DNA of 64,000 nucleotides. Source: Xenopus tropicalis (lineage: Eukaryota > Chordata > Amphibia > Anura > Pipidae). The notes below the pieces were generated by a model. The model was not told the DNA's origin and did no database searches. It worked only from the letters and a program-made list of their open reading frames with translations. This document shows positions 1 to 12,200 of this stretch, piece after piece; within the stretch, counting starts at the first letter, position 1; each line of letters opens with the position of its first letter. The stretch covers positions 153,805,658-153,869,657 of the forward strand of contig NC_030679.2 of NCBI RefSeq assembly GCF_000004195.4, written 5' to 3'. The position numbers were made by a program, and so were the translations under genes.

Positions 1-1906
1 TTGGGTGAGACCCTGACACACTACTAGGGGCAGCTGGGAGAGTTCCTATTGGGTGAGACCCTGACACACTACTAGGAGCAGCTGGGAGAGTTCCTATTGG
101 GTGAGACCCTGACACACTACTAGGAGCAGCTGGGAGAGTTCCTATTGGGTGAGACCCTGACACACTACTAGGGGCAGCTGGGAGAGTTCCCATTGGGAGA
201 GACCCTGACACACTACTAGGAGCAGCTGGGAGAGTTCCTATTGGGTGAGACCCTGACACACTACTAGGAGCAGCTGGGAGAGTTCCTATTGGGTGAGACA
301 CTGACACACTACTAGGGGCAGCTGGGAGAGTTCCCATTGGGTGAGACACTGACACACTACTAGGGGCAGCTGGGAGAGTTCCCATTGGGTGAGACACTGA
401 CACACTACTAGGGGCAGCTGGGAGAGTTCCCATTGGGTGAGACACTGACACACTACTAGGGGCAGCTGGGAGAGTTCCCATTGGGTGAGACCCTGACACA
501 ATACTAGGGGCAGCTGGGAGAGTTCCTATTGGGTGAGACCCTGATACACTACTAGGGGCAGCTGGGAGAGTTCCCATTGGGTGAGACCCTGACACACTAC
601 TAGGGGCAGCTGGGAGAGTTCCTATTGGGTGAGACCCTGACACACTACTAGGAGCAGCTGGGAGAGTTCCTATTGGGTGAGACCCTGACACACTACTAGG
701 GGCAGCTGGGAGAGTTCCCATTGGGTGAGACCCTGACACACTACTAGGGGCAGCTGGGAGAGTTCCTATTGGGTGAGACCCTGACACACTACTAGGAGCA
801 GCTGGGAGAGTTCCTATTGGGTGAGACCCTGACACACTACTAGGGGCAGCTGGGAGAGTTCCCATTGGGTGAGACCCTGACACACTACTAGGGGCAGCTG
901 GGAGAGTTCCTATTGGGTGAGACCCTGACACAATACTAGGGGCAGCTGGGAGAGCTCCTATTGGGTGAGACCCTGACACACTACTAGGGGCAGCTGGGAG
1001 AGTTCCTATTGGGTGAGACCCTGACACACTACTAGGGGCAGCTGGGAGAGTTCCTATTGGGTGAGACCCTGACACACTACTAGGGGCAGCTGGGAGAGTT
1101 CCCATTGGGTGAGACCCTGACACAATACTAGGGGCAGCTGGGAGAGTTCCTATTGGGTGAGACCCTGACACACTACTAGGGGCAGCTGGGAGAGTTCCTA
1201 TTGGTTGAGACCCTGACACACTACTAGGGGCAGCTGGGAGAGCTCCTATTGGGTGAGACCCTGACACAATACTAGGGGCAGCTGGGAGAGTTCCTATTGG
1301 GTGAGACCCTGACACACTACTAGGGGCAGCTGGGAGAGTTCCTATTGGGTGAGACCCTGACACACTACTAGGAGCAGCTGGGAGAGTTCCTATTGGGTGA
1401 GACCCTGATACACTACTAGGAGCAGCTGGGAGAGTTCCTATTGGGTGAGACCCTGACACAATACTAGGGGCAGCTGGGAGAGTTCCTATTGGGTGAGACC
1501 CCGATACACTACTAGGGGCAGCTGGGAGAGTTCCTATTGGGTGAGACACTGACACACTACTAGGAGCAGCTGGGAGAGCTCCTATTGGGTGAGACCCTGA
1601 CACAATACTAGGGGCAGCTGGGAGAGTTCCTATTGGGTGAGACCCTGACACACTACTAGGGGCAGCTGGGAGAGTTCCTATTGGGTGAGACACTGACACA
1701 CTACTAGGAGCAGCTGGGAGAGCTCCTATTGGGTGAGACCCTGACACAATACTAGGGGCAGCTGGGAGAGCTCCTATTGGGTGAGACCCTGACACAATAC
1801 TAGGGGCAGCTGGGAGAGTTCCTATTGGGTGAGACCCTGACACAATACTAGGGGCAGCTGGGAGAGTTCCTATTGGGTGAGACCCTGACACACTACTAGG
1901 GGCAGC
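1..1906. repeat. 48-bp minisatellite, about 39.7 copies
   Basis: A direct tandem array runs from base 1 with a strict 48-bp period: 39 full units and a 34-bp partial unit that breaks off at about 1906. Each unit begins ttgggtgagaccctgacaca. Copies differ by a few substitutions (ggggcag/ggagcag, ttccta/ttccca, cactac/caatac). Because 48 is divisible by 3, one minus-strand frame stays open as a 16-residue repeat; this is a by-product of the period and not a gene. The array continues off the left edge of the window. Confidence 0.97.
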
Positions 1907-2450
1907 CCCACTAGGCTATAGGTAGGGAGAATATTAGGCAGACTGTAATAATGAAAGGAGGGTTTATTCCACAGTAGGAAGGCGCATAATTAACTAATGC
2001 AACTCTATGTGGAGCATGGGAGCCTCTGTTTCACTTCTGTGCAGAAATAATTCCCATGAGCCCCAGCGAGGCAGTGATAGTCCGGCAAACACAGCGCCCC
2101 CATCAGGGAGTGACAGTAGTACCGGCGGGTTTGGGGCACGCAGTCCCGCACCGCTACTTACAACCCCCGTAAACTCTTCCCCACAGCGCCTCAGCCCGGT
2201 CTGTGACAGAAAATTCCACCGCTCATCACGTCAGACTGCACGTAAGCGCAGTGACGCATCACGTAGCCGCCTTGTGGGAGGGGCGAGTCAGCGGAAGTCA
2301 AAAGGTGAAAGGCAGATGTGGGAATGTTGTTCCGTTTCCGGCAAAGTCTGGTTTCTCGCCATTCCCACCGCCGCTTGAGCGGCCAGGTTCATTAGAAGTC
2401 GTTTGTACTTGCTGAAGGTGTAAACATTGTAAAACCATTTGCCCCATCTG
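1907..2450. other. Non-repetitive spacer with a CpG-bearing stretch
   Basis: This stretch follows the 48-bp array and has no recognisable coding exon. Bases about 2050-2360 carry several CpG dinucleotides, a tgacgcatcacg motif and an ETS-like ttccgtttccgg. That could be a fragment of a CpG-rich promoter, but no transcript start or first exon can be seen. The 123-codon open frame here matches nothing I recognise. Confidence 0.3.
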
Positions 2451-2592
2451 TAATAAAAGGCACGGAGTTTGCCTTGTAGTGTAACCCAATGGCAACCAAT
2501 CAGACATTTGCTTTTAAACAAGTGAGCATAAAACTCTCCCTGCCGATTGGTTGCTATGGGTTACTGGGCAAACTTAGTGCCTTTTATTAGAT
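2451..2592. mobile_element. Short inverted-repeat MITE
   Basis: Left arm about 2451-2512 (taataaaaggcacggagttt at its start) and right arm about 2538-2592 (ending gtgccttttatta) are imperfect reverse complements. They share the complements gtaaccc(a)atggcaaccaatc and gattggttgctatgggttac. The foldback form and the CCAAT-rich arms are typical of abundant Xenopus MITEs. I cannot assign a superfamily because no target duplication is clear. Confidence 0.6.
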
Positions 2593-2802
2593 ATAATATC
2601 TTGTTTACAGTTTATGTGGAAGAGTCAATGACACACAGATTATAACTAAAAGGAGAGGAAATTAAACGTTTATTAAAGGGGAACAATTATAAAAAATGTT
2701 TTTATAATATTGAAAAATATAAAGTGTAGACAGACATTGTGACATTGTATAGCTTTTAAACACTTTGCACGGTTACAAAATGATGGCTAATTATTGACGC
2801 AT

Positions 2803-2846
2803 TCCCCCCCCCCCCGCCCCGCCCCGCCCCGCCCCCCTCCCTCCAG
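2803..2846. repeat. C-rich tract, G-quadruplex candidate on the minus strand
   Basis: A run of C with spaced single G (cccccgccccgccccgcccc pattern). The minus strand therefore has more than four runs of four or more G separated by one base, the classic G-quadruplex pattern. Confidence 0.7.
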
Positions 2847-3059
2847 AATCTCTGGCTCCCTGGTCTGTCAGTGATACAGAAATGTGAGTGACAGCAGGGT
2901 GAAAGCTGATTGGCTGTGGCATGTCATGTGGCCACTCCCCACAACAGCAAACATGCAAAGGGGAAGTAAAGGAATGAAGCGAGGCTGGGTGCTGATATGC
3001 TTATAACAGTAAAGCAGTTTATTGATTATATCCATTATCTCCACATATACTCAGCACCT

Positions 3060-4535
3060 CTAGGCTTGTTAAGGGATCACATTCAAAATTATGTAGTGGA
3101 GAATGGCATTATGGGTAGGAATCAGCATGGCTTTATGAAGGACAGGTCATGTCAGACCAATTTAATTGCTTTTTATGATGAGGTAAGTAAGAAGCTGGAC
3201 AGTGGGGATGCAGTAGATATAATCTATTTGGATTTTGCCAAAGCATTTGATACCGTTCCCCACAAACGACTGCTTTCTAAGCTAAGGGCTATTGGTCTTA
3301 GTGAAGTCATTTGCACATGGATAGAAAACTGGCTACAGGATCGGGTACAGAGGGGGGTTGTTAATGGCACATTCTCTACTTGGAGTAAGGTCCTCAGTGG
3401 GGTCCCTCAGGGTTCTGTACTGGGTCCACTTTTGTTTAATTTGTTCATAAATGACTTAGGGGAGGGTATTATGGGTAATGTATCAGTGTTTGCAGATGAC
3501 ACAAAACTCTGCAGCCCAGTCAGTTCTATCCAGGATGTGACATCCCTGCAGCAGGATCTTGGCCAACTGGCAATCTGGGCAGCTAAGTGGCAGATGAGAT
3601 TTAATGTGGATAAATGTAAGGTCATGCACCTGGGATGTAAAAATATGCAAGCCCCGTATAACCTTAATGGGACTGCACTAGGCAAATCCATAATGGAGAA
3701 GGAGCTTGGAGTCCTTGTAGATAATAAACTTGGCTGTAGCAAGCAATGCCAGGCAGCAGCTGCAAGGGCAAACAAGGTTTTGAGCTGTATTAAAAAGGGT
3801 GTAGATTCACGGGAGGAGGGGGTTATTCTTCCCCTTTACAGAGCGCTGGTAAGGCCCCATCTAGAATATGCTGTTCAGTTTTGGTCTCCAGTGCTCAAAC
3901 GGGACATTATTGAGTTAGATTTGGTCCAGAGAAGGGCAACTAAGCTGGTAAAGGGTATGGAAAGTCTCAGTTATGAAGAAAGACTGGCCAAGTTGGGTCT
4001 GTTTACGCTGGAGAAGAGACGCTTAAGAGGTGACATGATAACTATGTATAAATATATAAAGGGATCATATAATAACCTCTCTAATGTTTTATTTACCAGT
4101 AGGTCCTTCCAACGGACACGAGGGCACCCACTTCGTTTAGAAGAAGGGAGGTTCCATTTAAATATTCGGAAAGGATTTTTTACAGTGAGAGCTGTGAAGT
4201 TCTGGAATTCCCTCCCCGAATCAGTCGTGCTGGCTGATACATTATATAGCTTTAAGAAGGGGCTGGATGGATTCTTAGCAAGTGAGGGAATACAGGGGTA
4301 TGGGAGATAGCTCTTAGTACAAGTTGATCCAGGGACTGGTCCGATTGCCATCTTGGAGTCAGGAAGGAATTTTTTCCCCTCTGCGGCAAATTAGAGAGGC
4401 TTCAGATGGGTTTTTTTGCCTTCCTCTGGATCAACTAGTAGTTAGGCAGGTTATATATAGGCATTATGGTTGAACTTGATGGACATATGTCTTTTTTCAA
4501 CCCAACTTACTATGTTACTATGTACTATGTTTTGC
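3060..4535 (+). mobile_element. CR1-type LINE, 5'-truncated copy 1
   Basis: A non-LTR retrotransposon fragment covering the C-terminal half of ORF2, a 3' UTR and a short tail. The 3' end has ttgaacttgatggacatatg, then tcttttttcaaccc, then an (actatgtt)-type tail ending about 4535, which is the usual shape of amphibian CR1-like 3' ends. The 5' end is truncated within the reverse transcriptase, as expected of incomplete target-primed reverse transcription. The coding part stays open to its stop, so the copy is fairly young. Confidence 0.85.
3066..4310 (+). CDS. CR1 LINE ORF2 fragment (reverse transcriptase and C-terminal domain)
   Basis: An uninterrupted frame of about 415 codons. Reverse transcriptase blocks appear in order: HGFMKDRSCQTNL, then [13 protein letters not shown] (catalytic Asp in the DFAKAFD block), [14 protein letters not shown], and FADDTKL (FADD box with the paired aspartates). 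The conserved CR1 C-terminal region follows ([46 protein letters not shown]). The N-terminal endonuclease is missing, so the fragment cannot retrotranspose on its own. The frame is open upstream to 2997, but that part is flanking sequence and not LINE. Confidence 0.85.
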   Translation: MLRDHIQNYVVENGIMGRNQHGFMKDRSCQTNLIAFYDEVSKKLDSGDAVDIIYLDFAKAFDTVPHKRLLSKLRAIGLSEVICTWIENWLQDRVQRGVVNGTFSTWSKVLSGVPQGSVLGPLLFNLFINDLGEGIMGNVSVFADDTKLCSPVSSIQDVTSLQQDLGQLAIWAAKWQMRFNVDKCKVMHLGCKNMQAPYNLNGTALGKSIMEKELGVLVDNKLGCSKQCQAAAARANKVLSCIKKGVDSREEGVILPLYRALVRPHLEYAVQFWSPVLKRDIIELDLVQRRATKLVKGMESLSYEERLAKLGLFTLEKRRLRGDMITMYKYIKGSYNNLSNVLFTSRSFQRTRGHPLRLEEGRFHLNIRKGFFTVRAVKFWNSLPESVVLADTLYSFKKGLDGFLASEGIQGYGR

Positions 4536-4899
4536 ATTTGGGTTGCTCACCCACAGGCTCAGATCCCCTGCCCCTCACCCTCGTGCAGTTTACACAGGCA
4601 GATACACACCTTACTTCAGTAGCCAGATACAGGGGTAACAAACGTGTGTATAAAAGATACTTCCCCCAGTGACACATTAATTCCAGCAATATTACTCTCT
4701 GCACAGGCAACTGTGTGTGTACAGGCACATAGACTCCTGTATGTTGGATTCACACACCTCTATATGGCTCTCAGTCAGAGCTCTCCTGTAGGCTGCCTAG
4801 CCAGGCTTTTAGGCTTCTTGATTGGCCAGCTGAGTTAATCAGGCCCACCTGGTTATACATACGTGTGTGTGGTGTGTGGGGGGGCTGCCTGTCTGTGTG
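4536..4899. other. Spacer without recognisable features
   Basis: No exon, repeat array or element terminus could be recognised between the LINE tail and the next repeat, apart from a short GT-rich patch at about 4863-4882. The open frames here are short and not conserved-looking. Confidence 0.4.
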
Positions 4900-5420
4900 A
4901 GGAACATTGGTGATCAGGGCCCCCTTAGGCTGATGCCACACCAGGCGTAGGGCTGATTTTTTCGGCAAGCGGAAAAACGCTTGCCGAAAATTCAGCCCTA
5001 TGCCTGCTACTTGTGCCTGCACCCGAATGAATGGGATACGCTCGGGTGAAGGCACAAGTAGCCGATATACGCACGAAAACGCGAGAGAATGCAAAGTCTC
5101 GCGTTTTCATGCGTATATCGGCTACTTGTGCCTTCACCCGAGCGTATCCCATTCATTCGGGTGCAGGCACAAGTAGCAGGCGTAGGGCTGAATTTTCGGC
5201 AAGCGTTTTTCCGCTTGCCGAAAAAATCAGCCCTACGCCTGGTGTGGCATCAGCCTTACAAGTTAAAAATACCCATTGGTGGCCATTCCTCCCCTACAAG
5301 TTAAAAAATAGAAACACCGCTGATCAGGGCCCCCCTACAAGTTTTAAAGAAAAATTGGTGACCAGCATCCCCGCCTACAAATATTAAAAAATTAGTGATC
5401 AGGCCCCCCCCCCACCTGTG
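4900..5420. repeat. Degenerate tandem repeat around gatcagggcccccctacaag
   Basis: Diverged units of roughly 40-60 bp containing gatcagggccccc, ctacaagtt and aaaaattggtgacc recur at about 4911, 5257, 5320 and 5390. The palindromic MITE at 4928-5255 was inserted into one of these units. Confidence 0.55.
4928..5255. mobile_element. Palindromic Harbinger-type MITE with TTA target duplication
   Basis: A 328-bp foldback: arms 4928-5086 and 5097-5255 (159 bp each) are reverse complements with two mismatches that I can see, around a 10-bp loop. It begins ggctgatgccacaccaggcg and ends with the complement. It is flanked by TTA at 4925-4927 and 5256-5258; a 3-bp TWA duplication is the PIF/Harbinger signature. 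Each arm also holds a smaller hairpin around cggcaagcgg/ccgcttgccg. It encodes nothing. Confidence 0.8.
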
Positions 5421-5429
5421 GAGCTGCCC

Positions 5430-6033
5430 GCTCACATACAAGGGGAGAGTAGTGCAAATAGAGTCATTTATTAGTAGCTTTGTTCATTGATAAACATACT
5501 GAGTGCCTGACCCAAAGAGCTTACTATCAAGGAGACCAGTGAGACTAACACTTCTGCTGTTTTTGTATTTTTATCCCTAAAAGCTCCACTTTCAGCTTTT
5601 TCTCGGCAGCTGTGGGCGGTTCCTGTGCTGATATGAGGGGATCCCTCCGAAGTCAGGAACAAGCCAGAAGCACCCTGCTGCCATGGATAAAGGTGGGGGG
5701 CACAACCCTAACCCCAGCCAGGTAAGTGCACTTTAGCATCATCATTTATACTTGCACTTAATGGGAACAACAGGCTGGCCTGCAGCTCCACCATCATTTA
5801 TAAATCAGGTCTTTCTCCTCTGGTGATGTCAGACGTGGGCAGAGAATTGCTGGCACAGAAGTAGTTGAGACGGGGGCAGGCCATTAGTGGAAGGGTAGGG
5901 CACGGTGGGACGGTCTGTGCACCATCAGTCACTAATTAATGGAAATGGCAGAAAGCAATTGGAAGAGTTAAAACCTGAAGTTGAAGCAATGAGGAGAAGA
6001 AATATCAGAACCCGATAGGGAGGTTCCTGTGGG
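5430..6033 (-). other. 3' flank of the ALDH3B1-like gene
   Basis: This lies directly 3' of the stop codon and should hold the 3' UTR. The plus-strand text ttta then tt at 5467-5472 reads AATAAA on the minus strand, about 560 nt after the stop, and is the best polyadenylation signal seen. A dispersed-repeat-like stretch near 5600-5740 contains atggataaaggtggggggca followed by a GTAAGT, which could mimic a small plus-strand exon but matches no gene I know. Confidence 0.4.
5467..5472 (-). terminator. Candidate polyadenylation signal AATAAA for the ALDH3B1-like gene
   Basis: AATAAA on the minus strand, the nearest canonical hexamer 3' of the stop codon at 6034. Assigned by position only. Confidence 0.35.
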
Positions 6034-6227
6034 TCACTGAAGGGAACAGGACCATCCTTTCTTCACTTCCATTGCATAGACAGCCATTCCCAAATGTTGC
6101 TCGGTATACGGGGGGTATCGGATCTCGTTCAGCTTCTCCCGCCCATCACTGCGCAGTAGGCAAGCACGATGGTGGCTAAACGTGTCAAAGCTGAACTTGC
6201 CATGATACTTGCCCATGCCGCTGTGCC
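6034..6227 (-). CDS. aldh3b1: ALDH3B1-like coding exon 9 with stop and CaaX box
   Basis: 194 nt; completes Gly406 and encodes 63 residues from [20 protein letters not shown] to GWSCSLQ, then TGA at 6034-6036. Acceptor tttatacacag. The tail has two cysteines (Ser-Cys-Ser-Leu-Gln), with the CaaX Cys at 466. Confidence 0.94.
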
Positions 6228-9200
6228 CTGTGTATAAACATCTCCGGTAAGAAGCAGCTCCTTGGTACACTATAGGGAGGTACTGCTGGGCCCACATCAC
6301 TGGAACAGTATAGGGAGGTACTGCTGGGCCCACAGCACTGGAACACTATAGGGAGGTACTGCTGGGCCCACAGCACTGGAACACTATAGGGAGGTACTGC
6401 TGGGCCCACAGCACTGGAAAACTATAGGGAGGTACTGCTGGGCCCACAGCACTGGAACACTATAGGGAGGTACTGCTGGGCCCACAGAATGGGAACACTA
6501 TAGGGAGGTACTGCTGGGCCCACAGAATGGGAACACTATAGGGAGGTACTGCTGGGCCCACAGCACTGGAACACTATAGGGAGGTACTGCTGGGCCCACA
6601 GAATGGGAACACTATAGGGAGGTACTGCTGGGCCCACAGAACGGGAACACTATAGGGAGGTACTGCTGGGCCCACAGCACTGGAACACTATAGGGACGTG
6701 CTGCTGGGCCCACAGCACTGAAACACTATAGGGACGTGTTGCTGGGCCCACAGCACTGGAACACTATAGGGAGGTACTGCTGGGCCCACAGCACTGGAAC
6801 ACTATAGGGACGTACTGCTGGGCCCACAGAATGGGAACACTATAAGGAGGTAATGCTGAATGGGAACACTATGGGGAGGTACTGCTGGGCCCACAGAACA
6901 GGAATACAGGTAGGTACTGCTGGGCCCACAGAACGGGAACACTATAGGGAGGTACTGCTGGACCTACAGAGCGGGAATACAGGTAGGTACTGCTGGGCCC
7001 ACAGAATGGGAATACATAATGTGCAGCATTTCTAGCCAAATTCTTTGTAAAGCATTGCATTAGTTCCCCTTTAATGTTCTATGGGCCATAAAATAATTCC
7101 CTGAGTGCCAATATGGGGTATAAGCTCTATCCGTGTTACAAACATGGCCACGGTGCCTGGAGGTGGGGCATATATATACCGGGGAGTGTGCGGCGGGGCT
7201 GGGACAGAAACGCACTTACCAATTCCCCCAAAGGGCAAGGATATGAGCGTGCTGTGCAACAAGCCGTCATTGGCACAGAACCCCCCGCTGCTCGTTCCCT
7301 CCAGAAACCGATCCACAACCTACAAACGGAATCATGTCACATGCCAATAATAATTATTTCCTCTGTCTCCCCATCCTACAGAAACCCCCTTACCCTATTA
7401 TACCCATTATCCCACTACCCCATTATCCATCCTACAGAAACCCTGTTACCCCATTATCCCATTACTCCATTATCCATTACCCTATCCTACAGAAACCCCA
7501 TTACCCCATTATACCCATTATCCAATACCCCATTATACCCATTATCCCACTACCCCCTTACCCCATTATACCCATTACCCCACTACCCCATTATCCATTA
7601 CCCCATTATCCCACTACCCCATTATCCATTATCCCACTACCCCATTACCCTGGTGCGTTGGGGCAATCAGTGAACTCCACCTTAAGCCTCTAATGCACTA
7701 AATGCTATTGCGGTAAATAAATCTTCCCACACTTCTTGCATTACCCCGACTCCCCAATTCACCAAATGGGCTTCGACCTAGTGTTTAGAGGAGTACCCCC
7801 CATATCCGACTCACCTGGGATTTAGAGGAGTACCCCCATATCTGACTCACCTGGGATTTAGAGGAGTACCCCCATATCCGACTCACCTGGGATTTAGAGG
7901 AGTACCCCCATATCCGACTCACCTGGGATTTAGAGGAGTACCCCCATATCTGACTCACCTGGGATTTAGAGGAGTTCCCCCATATCTGACTCACCTGGAA
8001 TTTAGAGGAGTACCCCAATATCTGACAACTGGGATTTAGAGGAGTACCCCCATATCCGACTCACCTGGGATTTAGAGGAGTACACATATGCCGCTAGGGG
8101 TCTCTCACGTTTGTTTATAAACTCTAGAGCTGCATCGAGGCCACCAATAGTCATAACTGGCAGAACCGGCCCAAAGATTTCCTCCTGCATCACTGGGTCG
8201 GACTCTTTGACATCAATCAGAATAGTGGGAGCTGCAAAATAAGTAGCAGCTTTGATAAAATGAATACACGATAAGCAAGGGGTCTAGAACCTAGTGTTTC
8301 TCCTACTCCCATGTAACCGGAGGAGTCCCAAGCAGGACTTGGATTTCTTAATATTGACAGTACCTGAGGTATACTCACTGTAAGACAAGGAGAGTACTGA
8401 CAGTACCTACAGAATACTTACCCTGAGACAAGAGACTACAGATGGAACCTACTCAGTGGGAGATATGGGGGGGGGGGCACAGTACTATGATACATAGCAT
8501 TATGATTTGGGGGGTGTAAGACTTACCAATATACTTCTCTGCTTCGTCTGTCTGCCCCCCAGTCACGATTGTTCCGCTGGACAGGAGCGCCGAGACCCTA
8601 CGGAAATGTCTGTCGTTAATGATCCTGCCCAGGTCAGGGGATTGCTTGGGGTCCTGCCCGTAGAATTCCCGCACAGTGGCCTTCAGAGCCTTGACCAGCC
8701 GATCCCGGGTTCTCTCAGTGCAGAGCACGTAATCCGGAGCCAGGCAGGTCTGGCCGGCATTGAAATACCGCGACCAAGATATGCGCCGCGCTGCATTACT
8801 AATGTCGCACTCCTCATCCACATAACAGGGGTTCTTGCCCCCCAGTTCCAGTGTCACCGGGGTCAGGTGCTTTGCAGCGGCAGCCATTACAATCTTCCCA
8901 ACATGTGCGTTACCTGCAGAATAAGCCCAGGAGTATTATTACTGAGTATTATTACTGAGTAATGGCTTGTAGCTCTAATGCCCCTGTGTGTGAGGGTTAG
9001 TACCCCAGTAAGTACATTGCTATAGGGCAGTGCTGTCCAACTGGCGGCCCGTGACCCCCCTCTGTGTGGCCCCCCACCTGTCTGGCTGCTTTGATGGCTT
9101 ACCTTTGTGTACGCTTTAAATGGTATCAGTACTGTCCCCCTGTAATCCCCTGTATTGTTTAAACATGTAATCCCCTGTGTTGTTCACACCTTTTAATCCC

Positions 9201-12200
9201 TGCATTGTTCACCCCCTGCAGTGTTCACACCTCAGGCTCAGGCTGTAATCACCCACATTCTTCAACTGTTCACACCTCAGACTGTAGGAGCAGTAGAAAC
9301 CCACAAATAAACCCTACACACTATAAAAAGAACATATACTGTGGTGGTACTGCAATTAAAAAGTTTTTAAATATATAGTTATTGTGCAGACTGTAGGAGC
9401 AGTGCCAGCATTGTGTCACTGTAGGCTGCCTGTGTGTGCCATACTCTGCCATATGCTGCCTGTGTGTGGGGGTAGGGCAGGCAGAGTATGGCACACACAG
9501 GCAGGGTAGGGCAGGCAGAGTATGGCAGGTTTTTGCTGTACTACCACCATTAATATGGCTATGGTCATGCAATAACATGGGTGTGGTTTTAAGTGGGTGT
9601 GGTTTTAAAAAGGGGAGTGGGCAAAACTAGCTTCCATTATTGGCCCTCCACCACGGAGGCCGGAAAAATTCCGGCCCTTGGTACCACAGAAGTTGGACAC
9701 TGCTATATATACATTGCTATATATTACTAGCTCTAATGCCACCGCGTGTGAGGGTTAGTACCCCAGTAACTACATTGCTATAGGGTATTGCTATATATTA
9801 CTGGCTCTAATGCCCCTGTGTGTGAGGGTTAGTACCCCAGTAAGTACATTGCTATAGGGTACTGATATATATTACTGGCTCTAATGCCCCCGTGTGTGAG
9901 GGTTACTACCCCAGTAAGTACATTGCTATAGGGTATTGCTATATATTACTAGCTCTAATGCCCCCGTGTGTGAGGGTTAGTACCCCAGTAAGTACATTGC
10001 TATAGGGTATTGCTATATATTACTAGCTCTAATGCCCCTGTGTGTGAGGGTTAGTACCCCAGTAAGTACATTGCTATAGGGTATTGCTATATATTACTAG
10101 CTCTAATGCCCTCGTGTGTGAGGGTTAGTACCCCAGTAAGTACATTGCTATAGGGTATTGATATATATTACTGGCTCTAATGCCCCCGTGTGTGAGGGTT
10201 AGTACCCCAGTAAGTACATTGCTATAGGGTATTGCTATATATTACTAGCTCTAATGCCCCCGTGTGTGAGGGTTAGTACCCCAGTAAGTACATTGCTATA
10301 GGGTATTGCTATATATTACTGGCTCTAATGCCCCCGTGTGTGAGGGTTAGTACCCCATTAAGTACATTGCTATAGGGTATTGTTATATATTACTGGCTCT
10401 AATGCCCCCATGTGTGAGGGTTAGTACCCAGTAAGTACATTGCTATGGGGTATTGCTATATATTACTGGCTCTAATGCCCCCGTGTGTGAGGGTTAGTAC
10501 CCCAGTAAGTACATTGCTATGGGGTATTGCTATATATTACTGGCTCTAATGCCCCCATGTGTGAGGGTTAGTACCCAGTAAGTACATTGCTATAGGGTAT
10601 TGATATATATTACTAGCTCTAATGCCCCTGTGTGTGAGGGTTAGTACCCCAGTAAGTACATTGCTATAGGGTATTGATTTATATTACTAGCTCTAATGCC
10701 CCCGTGTGAGGGTTAGTACCCAGTAAGTACATTGCTATAGGGTATTGCTATATATTACTAGCTCTAATGCCCCCGTGTGTGAGGGTTAGTACCCCAGTAA
10801 GTACATTGCTATAGGGTATTGCTATATATTACTGGCTCTAATGCCCCTGTGTGTGAGGGTTAGTACCCCATTAAGTACATTGCTATAGGGTATTGCTATA
10901 TATTACTAGCTTTAATGCCCCTGTGTGTGAGGGTTAGTACCCCAGTAAGTACATTGCTATAGGGTATTGCTATATATTACTAGCTCTAATGCCCTCGTGT
11001 GTGAGGGTTAGTACCCCAGTAAGTACATTGCTATAGGGTATTGATATATATTACTGGCTCTAATGCCCCCGTGTGTGAGGGTTAGTACCCCAGTAAGTAC
11101 ATTGCTATAGGGTATTGCTATATATTACTGGCTCTAATGCCCCCGTGTGTGAGGGTTAGTACCCCAGTAAGTACATTGCTATAGGGTATTGCTATATATT
11201 ACTGGCTCTAATGCCCCCGTGTGTGAGGGTTAGTACCCCATTAAGTACATTGCTATAGGGTATTATTATATATTACTGGCTCTAATGCCCCCATGTGTGA
11301 GGGTTAGTACCCGGTAAGTACATTGCTATGGGGTATTGCTATATATTACTGGCTCTAATGCCCCCGTGTGTGAGGGTTAGTACCCCAGTAAGTACATTGC
11401 TATGGGGTATTGCTATATATTACTGGCTCTAATGCCCCCGTGTGAGGGTTAGTACCCCAGTAAGTACATTGCTATAGGGTATTGCTATATATTACTAGCT
11501 CTAATGCCCACGTGTGCGAGGGTTAGTACCCCAGTAAGTACATTGCTATAGGGTATTGCTATATATTACTGGCTCTAATGCCCCCATGTGTGAGGGTTAG
11601 TACCCAGTAAGTACATTGCTATGGGGTATTGATATATATTATTAGCTCTAATGCCCCCGTGTGTGAGGGTTAGTACCCAGTAAGTACATTGCTATAGGGT
11701 ATTGCTATATATTACTAGCTCTAATGCCCCCGTGTGAGGGTTAGTACCCCAGTAAGTACATTGCTATAGGGTATTGCTATATATTACTAGCTCTAATGCC
11801 CACGTGTGCGAGGGTTAGTACCCCAGTAAGTACATTGCTATAGGGTATTGCTATATATTACTGGCTCTAATGCCCCCGTGTGTGAGGGTTAGTACCCAGT
11901 AAGTACATTGCTATAAGGTATTGCTATATATTACTAGCTCTAATGCCCCCGTGTGAGGGTTAGTACCCCAGTAAGTACATTGCTATAGGGTATTGCTATA
12001 TATTACTAGCTCTAATGCCCACGTGTGCGAGGGTTAGTACCCCAGTAAGTACATTGCTATAGGGTATTGCTATATATTACTGGCTCTAATGCCCCCGTGC
12101 GTGAGGGTTAGTACCCCAGTAAGTACATTGCTATGGGGTATTACTATATATTACTGGCTCTAATGCCCCCGTGTGAGGGTTAGTACCCCAGTAAGTACAT

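Noticed and set aside
1..1906. Regular direct repeats that could be mistaken for a CRISPR array
   Set aside because: Units are contiguous with no unique spacers, and the genome is eukaryotic.
5682..5725. Small plus-strand exon candidate (atggataaaggtgggggg with GTAAGT)
   Set aside because: It lies antisense in the 3' flank of the ALDH3B1-like gene, has no partner exon and no recognisable protein similarity.
6263..7016. Repeated cactatagggagg resembling a phage T7 promoter core
   Set aside because: Only the 3' part of the promoter is matched and it recurs every 38 bp as part of a minisatellite; the upstream specificity bases are absent.
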